Source: Gammaproteobacteria bacterium (GTDB lineage Bacteria > Pseudomonadota > Gammaproteobacteria > Steroidobacterales > Woeseiaceae). Taken from it: 15,117 nucleotides of DNA. Below, in pieces: positions 7,319-14,331 of this stretch. The notes below the pieces were generated by a model. The model saw nothing but the letters and a program-made list of their open reading frames with translations. It was not told where the DNA came from and did no database searches. A program made the position numbers and the translations under genes. The stretch's first letter is position 1, and each line of letters starts with the position of its first letter. The stretch spans positions 1 through 15,117 of the forward strand of contig JAOUNK010000038.1 in assembly GCA_029881015.1 (NCBI GenBank), in the 5' to 3' direction.

Positions 7319-8026
7319 ATGCCTCACGGACTGCTCACATTGCCGGTGATCGTCCCCATCCTTTTCTGGGCGGCGTATCTCTACCACAAGGACAGGCACC
7401 TGCCTGAGCCGCCTCGCAACCTGCTGCTCTGTTTGGGCCTCGGTATCGTTGCCGCCGGCCTGTCGAAAGCAATGTACCTGGGGCTGGAGCCGCTCGGACT
7501 GCGTTTCGATGCCGTTGCCCTGGCCGATAACGACAGCATCGCCCTGTTCGTTTACGCGATGCTTGCCATCGGCCCGATCGAGGAACTCGCCAAGTTGCTC
7601 CCTTTCCTGCTGATCGTCATTCGGCTACGTGCCTTCGACGAACCGCTGGACGGCATCATCTATGCATCGTTCATCGCGCTGGGCTATGCGGCCGTCGAGA
7701 ACTATCACTACCTCGATTTCCTGACCGGCCTGGAATCGGCCGCCCGGGGTTTTGCGGGCCCCGTCATTCACATGCTGTTCGCGTCAATCTGGGCTCACTG
7801 GATAACCCGTGCGTGGCTGGCGAGAGAATCCATCGTCATGCCGACGTTACTGGGATTCCTGCTGGCTGCGGAACTTCATGGGCTTTATGACTTCCTGGTG
7901 CTCCAATACCCGGTTGCCGCCCTGCCGGTCGCGGCATTGATGATTGCTTCTATCTGGATATGGCGTCTGCGACTGATGCAGCGCATGCACAATGACGCCG
8001 TGGAGCGCTCGGCGGGACAGGACTAG
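7319..8026 (+). CDS. PrsW family intramembrane metalloprotease-like protein
   Basis: A 235-residue polytopic membrane protein with seven to eight predicted helices. It carries all the PrsW/CPBP-like motifs in order: PIEELAK (86-92, with Glu88, Glu89 and Lys92), GYAAVEN (122-128, Glu127), a helix with His151 (GPVIHMLF), and AELHGLYDF with His187 and Asp191. In Bacillus subtilis PrsW performs site-1 cleavage of the anti-sigma factor RsiW, but many family members have unknown substrates, and no anti-sigma factor or sigma factor is visible here. The length is close to that of B. subtilis PrsW. The ATG at 7319 is the first start in frame; no strong ribosome binding site is visible. The gene is the only plus-strand gene in the first 14 kb and is flanked by a divergent transporter and a convergent small gene overlapping its 3' end by 4 bases. 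Confidence 0.85.
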   Translation: MPHGLLTLPVIVPILFWAAYLYHKDRHLPEPPRNLLLCLGLGIVAAGLSKAMYLGLEPLGLRFDAVALADNDSIALFVYAMLAIGPIEELAKLLPFLLIVIRLRAFDEPLDGIIYASFIALGYAAVENYHYLDFLTGLESAARGFAGPVIHMLFASIWAHWITRAWLARESIVMPTLLGFLLAAELHGLYDFLVLQYPVAALPVAALMIASIWIWRLRLMQRMHNDAVERSAGQD

Positions 8027-8208
8027 CCGCGGTTGTAGGGATTGCTGCCTTCGCCCTCGGCCAAGGGCTCTTCAAGCGCCAGTCCGAGTTCGGACCCCGA
8101 TTCCTGGAGCAACTCGGAGCAACGCCGCTGAATATCGGCGAGCCGCAGTGATACGTTCGACTCTGAGAGCGGTATGTCCTTGAATTCCTTTTGCATCTTC
8201 TCGTCCAT
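8023..8208 (-). CDS. Small acidic hypothetical protein (61 aa)
   Basis: I do not recognise this protein. It has 61 residues, no signal peptide or membrane helix, and a net charge of about -6 (13 acidic, 7 basic). The centre (about residues 17-38) would form an amphipathic helix with one Cys (Cys30), and the tail is Glu/Gly-rich and ends in NPYNRG. The ATG at 8208 has a weak AGAGA-like upstream sequence rather than a standard ribosome binding site. A plausible -10 box lies about 40 bases upstream (8249-8254). The stop overlaps the end of the convergent PrsW-like gene by 4 bases. It looks coding because it fills an otherwise empty interval and its composition is protein-like, but it has no family assignment. 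Confidence 0.55.
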   Translation of the reverse strand: MDEKMQKEFKDIPLSESNVSLRLADIQRRCSELLQESGSELGLALEEPLAEGEGSNPYNRG

Positions 8209-8248
8209 CGTTCGATGTGTCTCTGTTCAGCGACAGGCAATGTGTCGC

Positions 8249-8254
8249 AGTATA
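8249..8254 (-). promoter_or_regulatory. Candidate -10 box for the 61-aa gene
   Basis: The minus strand reads TATACT here, five of six matches to the sigma-70 -10 consensus. Transcription would start near 8242 and give a leader of about 34 bases before the ATG at 8208. The expected -35 position holds CACTTT, a poor match, so the promoter is tentative. Confidence 0.3.
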
Positions 8255-8330
8255 GAGACCGTGTCTTCGCCAAAGTGTGAACTGGCTCGCACTAAATTCG
8301 GGCCAAAACGAGGCATTCAGGTACTTATGT

Positions 8331-8362
8331 AAAATCCGGTGCCCGGCCGGGGCCAACTGGCC
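8331..8362 (-). terminator. Weak candidate terminator after the M20 hydrolase gene
   Basis: Just past the stop codon on the minus strand are two small stem-loops. GGCC-AGTT-GGCC occupies 8351-8362. CCGG with a 7-base loop and CCGG occupies 8336-8350, followed by A and TTTT (8331-8335). The stems are only four base pairs and the T-run is short, so this is a weak intrinsic terminator at best. Confidence 0.25.
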
Positions 8363-9925
8363 TCAGGGCGGGCTCTCCTGCAGTACAGCCATCAGGATCA
8401 TGACCCCTTCCAGGAAATTCCCGATTCTCAGATTCTCGTCCGGGCTGTGCTGATTGTTGTCGATGTTGACGGTCGGGACCGTGGCGGCAGGCAGGCCGAG
8501 CGCATCGATAATCGGCGCGATGGGGATAGAGCCGCCCATGGTGACCAGCACGATCGGCTCCTCGCCAAACAGGTGGCGCATCCCTGCCCTGGCCATGCGC
8601 GCCGGCGGCGCCTCCGGATCGGTTCGGAACGCGCCGTAGGAAATGTCATGCTGCATGCTGGCGATGCGCGGATACCGCGTGCGTTCCTCGGCGCTCGGCG
8701 CATGGTCGAGCACGGTGTAGCCAAGACCTTCTATGTGTTTTCGAACGAGCCCGATCAGGCGCACCGGGTCCGATTCTTCGACAAGGCGGATGTCGAGTTC
8801 CGCGACAGCGGTCGGCGGAATGATGGTGCGCGCCGCGGCACCGGTCCACGCCGCCGACAAGCCGCGGATGTTCAGGGACGGGTATTGCAACGCTTCCTGC
8901 AGGCTGCCGGCGACGGCATCCGCTCGCATGAGGCCCATCGACGCGAGGATGGCGGCTTCATCGTCCGGCACGGCTTCCAGCCGCTTCCGCTTTGCTTCAT
9001 CGATCGACACCCCGTCATAAAATCCATCGATCAGGACAACGCCGTCCGGCGACTTCATCGACGCGAGGATCTGCGCCAGCGCCAGCGCCGGGTTCGGCAC
9101 GAAATTGCCGTAGTGCCCGCTGTGCTGTGCTGCCCGCGGGCCATACGTCGTCAGTGTGACGGTGGCGATGCCCCGCGCACCGAGCGACACGGTGGGCCGG
9201 TTGGAGGCGTGCGGCGGTCCGTCGAAGATCAGCAGCATGTCGGCGGCCAGCAGATCGCTGTGCGCCTGCACGGCGGCAGCCAGGTGCGGCGACCCCAGCT
9301 CTTCTTCCGTGTCGATCAGGACCTTGAGGTTGTAGCCGAGGTCGGGTTTGACGCTCGTCAGCAACTCGACGGCGATCAGGAACTGCGTCATCGGCCCCTT
9401 CGAGTCCGACGCCGAGCGGGCGAAGACCCGCCAGTCGGGGTTCAGCGTACCGTGCATCGCATCCCAGTCGATGATCTCCCAGTTGCCGCTGGCGTCCTGC
9501 GCCTTGAGAACGGCCACGTATGGATCCGGCTGGTGCCAGGCCGCGGGATCCACGGGCTGCCCATCCGCCTGCAGGTAAATCAGGACCGTCTTGCCGGCGC
9601 CTTCGGAGAGGCGTTCGGCGTAGACCGAGGGGCTGCCGCCTGTCGGGATGAGCCGGGTTTGAAATCCGCGAGCCTCGAATGCCGTGCGAACCCAGCCGTT
9701 GAGCGCCGTGATCTGCTCCGGGTACCCGGCGTCGTTTGGCAGGCCGAGAAACTCCCGGTACAGCGCCAGAGCGTGCGGCGCGTGCTCGTTGACCATTTGC
9801 CGGATCTGGCTTGCACCGAGGTGATCGGACCGTTCCTCCGCCAGGCCAGCCGGGGCCACCAGGAGGACACTGAGAAAGCCGCCGCACAAGGCAGCTTGCG
9901 CTATTCTAATCCCTGTATTAATCAA
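8363..9925 (-). CDS. Exported M20-family metallohydrolase/peptidase with atypical first metal motif
   Basis: A 520-residue protein with a signal peptide (hydrophobic core at 9-27, cleavage likely near GLA|EE), so periplasmic. It follows M20/M28-like order: IYLQADGQPVD at about 115-125, SDSKGP for the bridging Asp region, DTEEELGS with the general base and metal Glu pair, a lid domain containing GARGIATVTLTTYG and HSGHYG, and the final metal-type His in NNQHSPDENLR near the C-terminus. In most M20 enzymes the first block is GHxDxxP; here Gln replaces the His. The substrate is unknown, and dipeptidase or carboxypeptidase-like roles are typical. The only start near the signal peptide is TTG at 9925, with AAGGGA four bases upstream and an in-frame stop just before it. 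It has its own AT-rich upstream region and is probably transcribed separately from the fabH operon. Confidence 0.82.
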   Translation of the reverse strand: MINTGIRIAQAALCGGFLSVLLVAPAGLAEERSDHLGASQIRQMVNEHAPHALALYREFLGLPNDAGYPEQITALNGWVRTAFEARGFQTRLIPTGGSPSVYAERLSEGAGKTVLIYLQADGQPVDPAAWHQPDPYVAVLKAQDASGNWEIIDWDAMHGTLNPDWRVFARSASDSKGPMTQFLIAVELLTSVKPDLGYNLKVLIDTEEELGSPHLAAAVQAHSDLLAADMLLIFDGPPHASNRPTVSLGARGIATVTLTTYGPRAAQHSGHYGNFVPNPALALAQILASMKSPDGVVLIDGFYDGVSIDEAKRKRLEAVPDDEAAILASMGLMRADAVAGSLQEALQYPSLNIRGLSAAWTGAAARTIIPPTAVAELDIRLVEESDPVRLIGLVRKHIEGLGYTVLDHAPSAEERTRYPRIASMQHDISYGAFRTDPEAPPARMARAGMRHLFGEEPIVLVTMGGSIPIAPIIDALGLPAATVPTVNIDNNQHSPDENLRIGNFLEGVMILMAVLQESPP

Positions 9926-9929
9926 CTAT

Positions 9930-9935
9930 TCCCTT
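9930..9935 (-). promoter_or_regulatory. Ribosome binding site supporting a TTG start
   Basis: The minus strand reads AAGGGA four bases before the TTG at 9925. The codon just before the TTG is an in-frame TAG, so no longer N-terminus is possible. No ATG in frame precedes the signal peptide. This combination makes TTG the most likely initiation codon of the M20 hydrolase. Confidence 0.5.
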
Positions 9936-9970
9936 TTCATACATAGGGTTAAACGCTTTAATTAATGTTG

Positions 9971-9976
9971 ATTATA
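9971..9976 (-). promoter_or_regulatory. Perfect TATAAT -10 box upstream of the M20 hydrolase
   Basis: The minus strand reads TATAAT in a distinctly AT-rich stretch (about 9926-9990) within otherwise GC-rich DNA. Transcription would start near 9964, giving a leader of about 39 bases to the TTG start. No good -35 hexamer lies 16-18 bases upstream, which suggests help from an activator. The box lies inside an inverted repeat, ATGTT (9965-9969) and AACAT (9981-9985), with an 11-base spacer. Confidence 0.45.
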
Positions 9977-9998
9977 ACGAAACATCAAGCCGGAATTT

Positions 9999-10018
9999 GC
10001 CGCAACAGGCAGGGCGGC
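9999..10018 (-). terminator. Possible stem-loop after fabH
   Basis: Directly after the fabH stop the minus strand reads GCCGC, a 10-base loop, and GCGGC. The five-base-pair stem is not followed by a T-run, so it is not a standard intrinsic terminator. It could mark the end of the P450-ligase-fabH message or protect its 3' end. Low confidence. Confidence 0.2.
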
Positions 10019-10987
10019 TCAAAACTTGAGCATGGCCGAGCCCCAGGTAAAGCCTGCTCCGAAAGCGGCCATCAGGAGCGTTTCGCCCCGCTTGATACGC
10101 CCTTCCCGCACCGCCTGGTCGAGCGCCAGCGGTATCGATGCGGCCGACGTATTGGCATGTTCGTCTACCGTCGTGATGACGCGCTCCATGGGCATGGAGA
10201 GCTTTTTGGCCGCCGCCGTGATGATGCGCATATTGGCCTGGTGTGGAATAAACCAGTCGATGTCGTCGATATGCCCTTCGAGGTCGGCAATCGTCTCGCG
10301 CGCCATGCTGTCGAATGTCGCGACAGCGCGCTTGAAGACAGCGTTGCCCTGCATCTTGATGTACTTGTCCCGATCGCAGGATGCGTCGAAGCCCAGCGAA
10401 ACGCCGCCCGTGGTCTGCAGGAGGTCCTCGAACTCACCGTTTGAGTGGATGTGCGTTGCCCTGATGCCCGGCTCGTCGCTGGCCTCGAGCACGGCAGCCC
10501 CTGCGCCATCGCCAAACAACACGGCGGTCGTCCGGTCGTCCCAGTTCGTGATACGCGACAGGGTTTCCGCGCCGATGACGAGCGCTTTCCTGGCGCCGCC
10601 CGTCTGCATGTAGCGGTTCGCAAGGTCCAGCCCGTACAGGAATCCGCTGCATGCCGCGTTGACATCCATGGCCGCGGCGCCCTTGTTGCCGAGCTGCCGC
10701 TGCACGATACACGCCGTAGCGGGGATGATCTTGTCCGGCGTGCAGGTACCGACGATGATCAGGTCCAGCTCGTCGGCCTTAACGCCAGCCATCTCGAGCG
10801 CGCGCTGCGCGGCAATGAGGCTCAGCGAGCTTGTCGTTTCATCGTCGCCGGCCACGTGCCGGCGCTTGATGCCCGTCCGTTCGCGGATCCACTCGTCCGA
10901 CGTTTCCATCATTCCCTCGAGATCCTTGTTGGTCAGGATCTTCTCCGGCAGACAGCTGCCTGTTCCGGCGATGCGTGCATAAGTCAT
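10019..10987 (-). CDS. fabH: Beta-ketoacyl-ACP synthase III (FabH-type)
   Basis: A 322-residue cytoplasmic thiolase-fold condensing enzyme, close to E. coli FabH along its full length. The catalytic triad is intact: Cys113 in AACSGFLYGL, His249 in FIPHQANMRII and Asn279 in HANTSAAS. TSDEWIRERTGI at 29-40 carries the Trp and Arg that contact CoA/ACP in FabH, and GDGAGAAVL and GAGFTWGSA are the usual structural loops. Compared with E. coli there is an insertion of about five residues near 195-208. FabH enzymes condense an acyl-CoA or acyl starter with malonyl-ACP. Here the gene is not beside plsX/fabD but last in an operon after a P450 and a FAAL-carrier fusion, so a specialised starter is likely. 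The ATG at 10987 overlaps the stop of the ligase gene (TGATG), with GAGGGA upstream. Confidence 0.9.
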   Translation of the reverse strand: MTYARIAGTGSCLPEKILTNKDLEGMMETSDEWIRERTGIKRRHVAGDDETTSSLSLIAAQRALEMAGVKADELDLIIVGTCTPDKIIPATACIVQRQLGNKGAAAMDVNAACSGFLYGLDLANRYMQTGGARKALVIGAETLSRITNWDDRTTAVLFGDGAGAAVLEASDEPGIRATHIHSNGEFEDLLQTTGGVSLGFDASCDRDKYIKMQGNAVFKRAVATFDSMARETIADLEGHIDDIDWFIPHQANMRIITAAAKKLSMPMERVITTVDEHANTSAASIPLALDQAVREGRIKRGETLLMAAFGAGFTWGSAMLKF

Positions 10988-12927
10988 CAGGTGTCCCTCT
11001 GCAGGAACGCCGCGATTTCACGCAGCGTCGGATAATCGAACAGGTCGCTGATATCCAGCTTGCCCGGGTATTTCTCGTCGATCGCCAGGACCACTTCGGT
11101 CAGCGTTAGTGAACTTACACCGACTTCGAAGAGATTGTCATCTGCGTTGATCTTGCGGTCCTTGGCGACCGCGCGGCAAATTTGCTCGAGTTCGGCCACG
11201 AGCGGGTCCTCATCGACCGATTCCCCGGCAACCTCGGTCGGCCGCAATTCACCCAGAACAGCGGCGAATTCCCCGTCGAAATAGGCCTCCAGCAGCTTGC
11301 CGCGCTGCACCTTGCCACTGGTCGTCTTGGGGATTCTCGGCACCGGGATCACGGTATCGACCGCGATACCCGTCTGCTCGCCAACAACGTCACGGACCGC
11401 ATCGATCATGGGCTTGAAAGCATCGAGATCCTGCCGGTACAGGATGAACGCAACGAGCTCTTCCGTCTGTCCACCCTTCGGGGTTGCGCCGGCGACCACG
11501 ACCTTGTTGAGGTCGAGGCCATCGACACGGGCGATGATTTCCTCAATATCGTGCGGGTAGTAGTTCTGCCCGTTGATGATGATGATGTCTTTCTGGCGGC
11601 CCGTGATGACCAGCTTGTCATCGACAAACACGCCGCAGTCCCCGGTGCGCAACCAGCCGTCGTCCGTAAACAGTGCCGCAGTCGCTTCGGCATCGCCGTA
11701 CACCCTTGCCGTCATGCTGGGGCCGTGCAGCTGGATGTGCCCGATGTGCCCCGCAGAGAGCGCGGTGTCGTTGTCGTCCGTGATGCGAATGTCCACATCG
11801 CGAATCGCCTTGCCAACCGTGACAAAGCTGACTGCGTCCGGATCGGTCTCGTCGACCGGCCGGAATGTCTCGCCGATTTGCAGGCTGTGGCGATCCATGA
11901 CGACGCGCCCGTATTCCGGACCCACAGCGGAGAACGAGACGCCGACGGTCGCTTCCGCGAGCCCGTAGACGGGCAACATGGTGTTGCGTTTCAGGCCGAG
12001 CGGCGCGAGCGCATTCAGGAACTCCTCGCACAGGTCCCAGGAGATCGGCTCTGCCCCGTTCAGGATGCGTTTGACCGACGACAGATCGACGTCCGGGAGC
12101 CCTTTGCGCACGAACAGTTTCAGGAAATGCTTGTAGCCGAAATTGGGGCTGCACAGTTGCGTGGCGCGCAGTTCGCTCGCCTTGCTCATCCACAATAGCG
12201 GGCGCCGCACGAACACGCTGGTATCCATGACAGCATGATTCATTCCAGCGGCAAGCACGCTGAGGTGGTAGCCGATCAGGCCCATGTCATGCGTGAGCGG
12301 CATCCAACTCAGCGCCTGGTCGTCGTCTCGCCAGTCGGCGCCTTCCACGATGGCGCGGATGTTCACGCAGAGGTTGCGATGCGTCAGTACCACGCCTTTC
12401 GGATCGCTGGTCGATCCTGACGAATACTGGATGAAAGCGATGTCATCGGGCGCCGCGTCGTAGAGCTCGCCGTGGGCGTCGGGCTGCACGTCGCTCATCA
12501 GCACGGCGTGTGTCTCGAGCAACGTCGAAATGTCCGGAAGCTCCCGCTCTTTGGCGAAATCGAGCAGGCGCTGCAGCAGGTCCATTTCGGTAAACAGCGT
12601 GACGTTCTCGAGCTGCGAGAGTATGCGGAACAGCTTGAGCTTGTGCTCATCGCTGATGCCCACGGCAACCGGAACAGGCACGATGCCGCCGAGCATGGCG
12701 GCCCAGAACGCGACTACAAAGCTCTTGTTGGATTTGCTGAAGATGATCAGCTCATCGCCCGGCTTCATGCCGCGTTGCTGCAGGGCGCCAAGCATGGCCA
12801 GCGCCTCGTCCCACAGTCCGGAGAAGCTCAGAACGGTCTCGTCGTTCTCGCCATCGATAAAACGGATTTCCCGGTCGCGGTCTTTCACGTCCGCGAGCAG
12901 GTCGATCATGGTGTCGTAAAGCTTCAT
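10987..12927 (-). CDS. Fatty acyl-AMP ligase fused to a C-terminal acyl carrier domain
   Basis: A 646-residue two-domain protein. Residues 1-565 are an adenylate-forming enzyme of fatty acyl-AMP ligase type: P-loop YSSGSTSDPKG (168-178), WMPLTHDMGL (208-217), LNGAEPI (289-295), YGLAEATVG (321-329), GWLRTGD (424-430), GRQKDIIIINGQNYYPHDIE (443-462) and the C-terminal catalytic Lys539 in TTSGKVQR. The HDMGL and NYYPHDIE forms favour FAAL over CoA ligase. Residues 575-646 are a carrier domain with DDNLFEVGVSSL, where Ser606 would take the phosphopantetheine arm. The protein should activate a free fatty acid as acyl-AMP and load its own carrier. It lacks ketosynthase, reductase and thioesterase domains. 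The ATG at 12927 lies 7 bases after the P450 stop, and the AAGGA ribosome binding site overlaps that stop. Chain length is not predictable. Confidence 0.92.
   Translation of the reverse strand: MKLYDTMIDLLADVKDRDREIRFIDGENDETVLSFSGLWDEALAMLGALQQRGMKPGDELIIFSKSNKSFVVAFWAAMLGGIVPVPVAVGISDEHKLKLFRILSQLENVTLFTEMDLLQRLLDFAKERELPDISTLLETHAVLMSDVQPDAHGELYDAAPDDIAFIQYSSGSTSDPKGVVLTHRNLCVNIRAIVEGADWRDDDQALSWMPLTHDMGLIGYHLSVLAAGMNHAVMDTSVFVRRPLLWMSKASELRATQLCSPNFGYKHFLKLFVRKGLPDVDLSSVKRILNGAEPISWDLCEEFLNALAPLGLKRNTMLPVYGLAEATVGVSFSAVGPEYGRVVMDRHSLQIGETFRPVDETDPDAVSFVTVGKAIRDVDIRITDDNDTALSAGHIGHIQLHGPSMTARVYGDAEATAALFTDDGWLRTGDCGVFVDDKLVITGRQKDIIIINGQNYYPHDIEEIIARVDGLDLNKVVVAGATPKGGQTEELVAFILYRQDLDAFKPMIDAVRDVVGEQTGIAVDTVIPVPRIPKTTSGKVQRGKLLEAYFDGEFAAVLGELRPTEVAGESVDEDPLVAELEQICRAVAKDRKINADDNLFEVGVSSLTLTEVVLAIDEKYPGKLDISDLFDYPTLREIAAFLQRDT
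10994..10999 (-). promoter_or_regulatory. Ribosome binding site for fabH inside the ligase gene
   Basis: GAGGGA on the minus strand lies six bases before the fabH ATG, within the last codons of the ligase-carrier gene. Together with the TGATG stop/start overlap it indicates coupled translation of the two proteins. Confidence 0.6.
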
Positions 12928-12931
12928 GGGG

Positions 12932-12936
12932 TCCTT
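12932..12936 (-). promoter_or_regulatory. Ribosome binding site of the ligase gene, overlapping the P450 stop
   Basis: The minus strand reads CTAAGGACCCC before the ATG at 12927. The AAGGA shares bases with the TAA stop of the P450 gene, so the two genes must be on one message and are likely translationally coupled. Confidence 0.6.
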
Positions 12937-14242
12937 AGCGTGTGGAGGGCTGCATCAGGATGTCTTCGGCCGAACGCAGGTTGATCGCGAGTTCGAGCTG
13001 TGGCTCTGCCTCGTCGACCAGCTGCAGCCGAAACCGCGGTAGCAACAATCCGAGATGCACTTTCATTTCGAGAAACGAGAAATACTCGCCGAGGCAGCGC
13101 CGCGGTCCGAGCGAGAACGGGAAATACGGCCGGTCCTTTTTCGGTGTGTCGTCCGCGACAAAGCGATCCGGATCGAAACGCTCCGGCTCCGGCCAGTAGT
13201 GGGCCGTTCGGTGCAGGATGAAAGGCGACAGGTAGATGTCGGTACCCGGCGGCACATCATGGTGCTCCAGGTCGTCCTCGGCATGCGCGCGGCGCGTGTA
13301 GAGCCACACTGGCGGGTACAGCCGCAGCGCCTCTTCGAGCACCTGCTGCGTGTACTGCATCGCGGCGAGGTTCTCGGCAGTGACGGCCGACACGTTCGGC
13401 AGGATGCGCTGCGCTTCGTCGATGAGATTCGCCTCGACGTCCGGATGTTTTGCGATCAGGTACCACACCCAGTTGAGCGTATTCGCGGAGGTTTCAAAGC
13501 CCGCGACGATCAGCGTCATCAACTCGTCGAGCAACTCGGCGTCGCTGAACTTCTTGCCCTCCTTGTCCGTGGCGTCGAGATACATGGACAGGAAGTCGAA
13601 ATGCCGGCTACCCCGGCCCGCACGCCGATCGGTAATGATGCTCAAAAGCAGTGCGCGAAGGTGGCGTACTTTCAACACCACGCTGAGGTCGCGGGTGGAA
13701 TCGCGACTCAGGAACGCGAACGGGTTCTCGCCTTCCGTGAGGATCCGCTCTTCGTAGTCGTCGCCAAAAATGCTGATCAGGATGAGTTCCAGCGCAAAGT
13801 CGCTGGTCTCCTCGGTGATGTTGATCGTTTCGCCCTGCCCGACCGCCTCGGCCCAGCTCGCGGCGCGGCGGTCGGTGCAGCCGACCATCACGGTCATCAG
13901 GCGATGCACGTTCTGCCGGCTGAAGGCCGGCTGGATCATCGTGCGGGAGCGGCGCCAGACGTCGCCATCGCTCACGATGAGCCCGTTGCCGAGGAGCATC
14001 TTCACGCGTTCGAAGCCCGGCCCCTTGTGATACTTGCTGTGGCGACGCGCCAGGATCCGGCGAACCTCGACCGCATCGTTCACGAAATACGCGAGCCGGC
14101 CGTTCGGCTGCACCATGCTGACCATGTCGCCGTACTCCTGCTGTAACGCCTGCAGGGTCGCGAGAGTCTCGGCGTCGATACCGAGGGTAACTGGCTGGTG
14201 GGGCCCGGGCGGCCGCCTGTAATCGGGCTGGGGTTCGGTCAT
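12935..14242 (-). CDS. Cytochrome P450
   Basis: A soluble P450 of 435 residues from the ATG at 14242. All family landmarks are present: proline-rich PPGP at 11-14, C-helix WRRSR at 96-100, I-helix AGFETS at 247-252 with the oxygen-activating Thr251, the K-helix EALR at 304-307, a meander with FDPDRF at 356-361, and the heme-binding FSLGPRRCLG with Cys383 as thiolate ligand. No membrane anchor or fused reductase is seen, so it needs separate ferredoxin or flavodoxin partners, none of which is in the window. The general pattern (LIVSDGDVWRRSR, PAFSRQ) recalls bacterial fatty-acid-type P450s, and the following FAAL-carrier gene supports an acyl chain substrate, possibly carrier-bound. A TTG at 14287 would add 15 residues; I preferred the ATG because it places PPGP at the usual distance. 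It is the first gene of the operon. Confidence 0.9.
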   Translation of the reverse strand: MTEPQPDYRRPPGPHQPVTLGIDAETLATLQALQQEYGDMVSMVQPNGRLAYFVNDAVEVRRILARRHSKYHKGPGFERVKMLLGNGLIVSDGDVWRRSRTMIQPAFSRQNVHRLMTVMVGCTDRRAASWAEAVGQGETINITEETSDFALELILISIFGDDYEERILTEGENPFAFLSRDSTRDLSVVLKVRHLRALLLSIITDRRAGRGSRHFDFLSMYLDATDKEGKKFSDAELLDELMTLIVAGFETSANTLNWVWYLIAKHPDVEANLIDEAQRILPNVSAVTAENLAAMQYTQQVLEEALRLYPPVWLYTRRAHAEDDLEHHDVPPGTDIYLSPFILHRTAHYWPEPERFDPDRFVADDTPKKDRPYFPFSLGPRRCLGEYFSFLEMKVHLGLLLPRFRLQLVDEAEPQLELAINLRSAEDILMQPSTR

Positions 14243-14331
14243 GGGAGTACTGGAACCACAGGGGTGGCAGTAAAAATGCAGGCGCAATCTTACATTGACC
14301 CGCAGAGATTCGATACTGCAAACTCCTGCTC
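14243..14331. promoter_or_regulatory. Divergent intergenic region between P450 and acyltransferase
   Basis: Both transcription units must start in or near this 89-base interval (158 bases if the acyltransferase begins at the ATG at 14401). A TTGACC, close to the -35 consensus, lies at 14295-14300 on the plus strand, but no -10 match follows at 17 bases. The minus strand has a TAAGAT near 14289 without a -35 partner. Neither start codon has a good ribosome binding site. The layout suggests shared control of the two units, but no operator can be named. Confidence 0.3.

Noticed and set aside
8339..9946. 535-codon plus-strand open frame antisense to the M20 hydrolase gene
   Set aside because: The product is Arg/Asp-rich low-complexity sequence with no recognisable fold; the opposite frame is a clear M20 protein with a signal peptide.
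13055..14146. 363-codon plus-strand open frame antisense to the P450 gene
   Set aside because: The composition is shadow-like, and the minus strand carries all P450 motifs in order.
14243..14287. TTG start giving the P450 15 more residues
   Set aside because: The extra Cys/His-rich residues do not resemble a P450 N-terminus or anchor, and the ATG at 14242 gives the usual spacing to PPGP.
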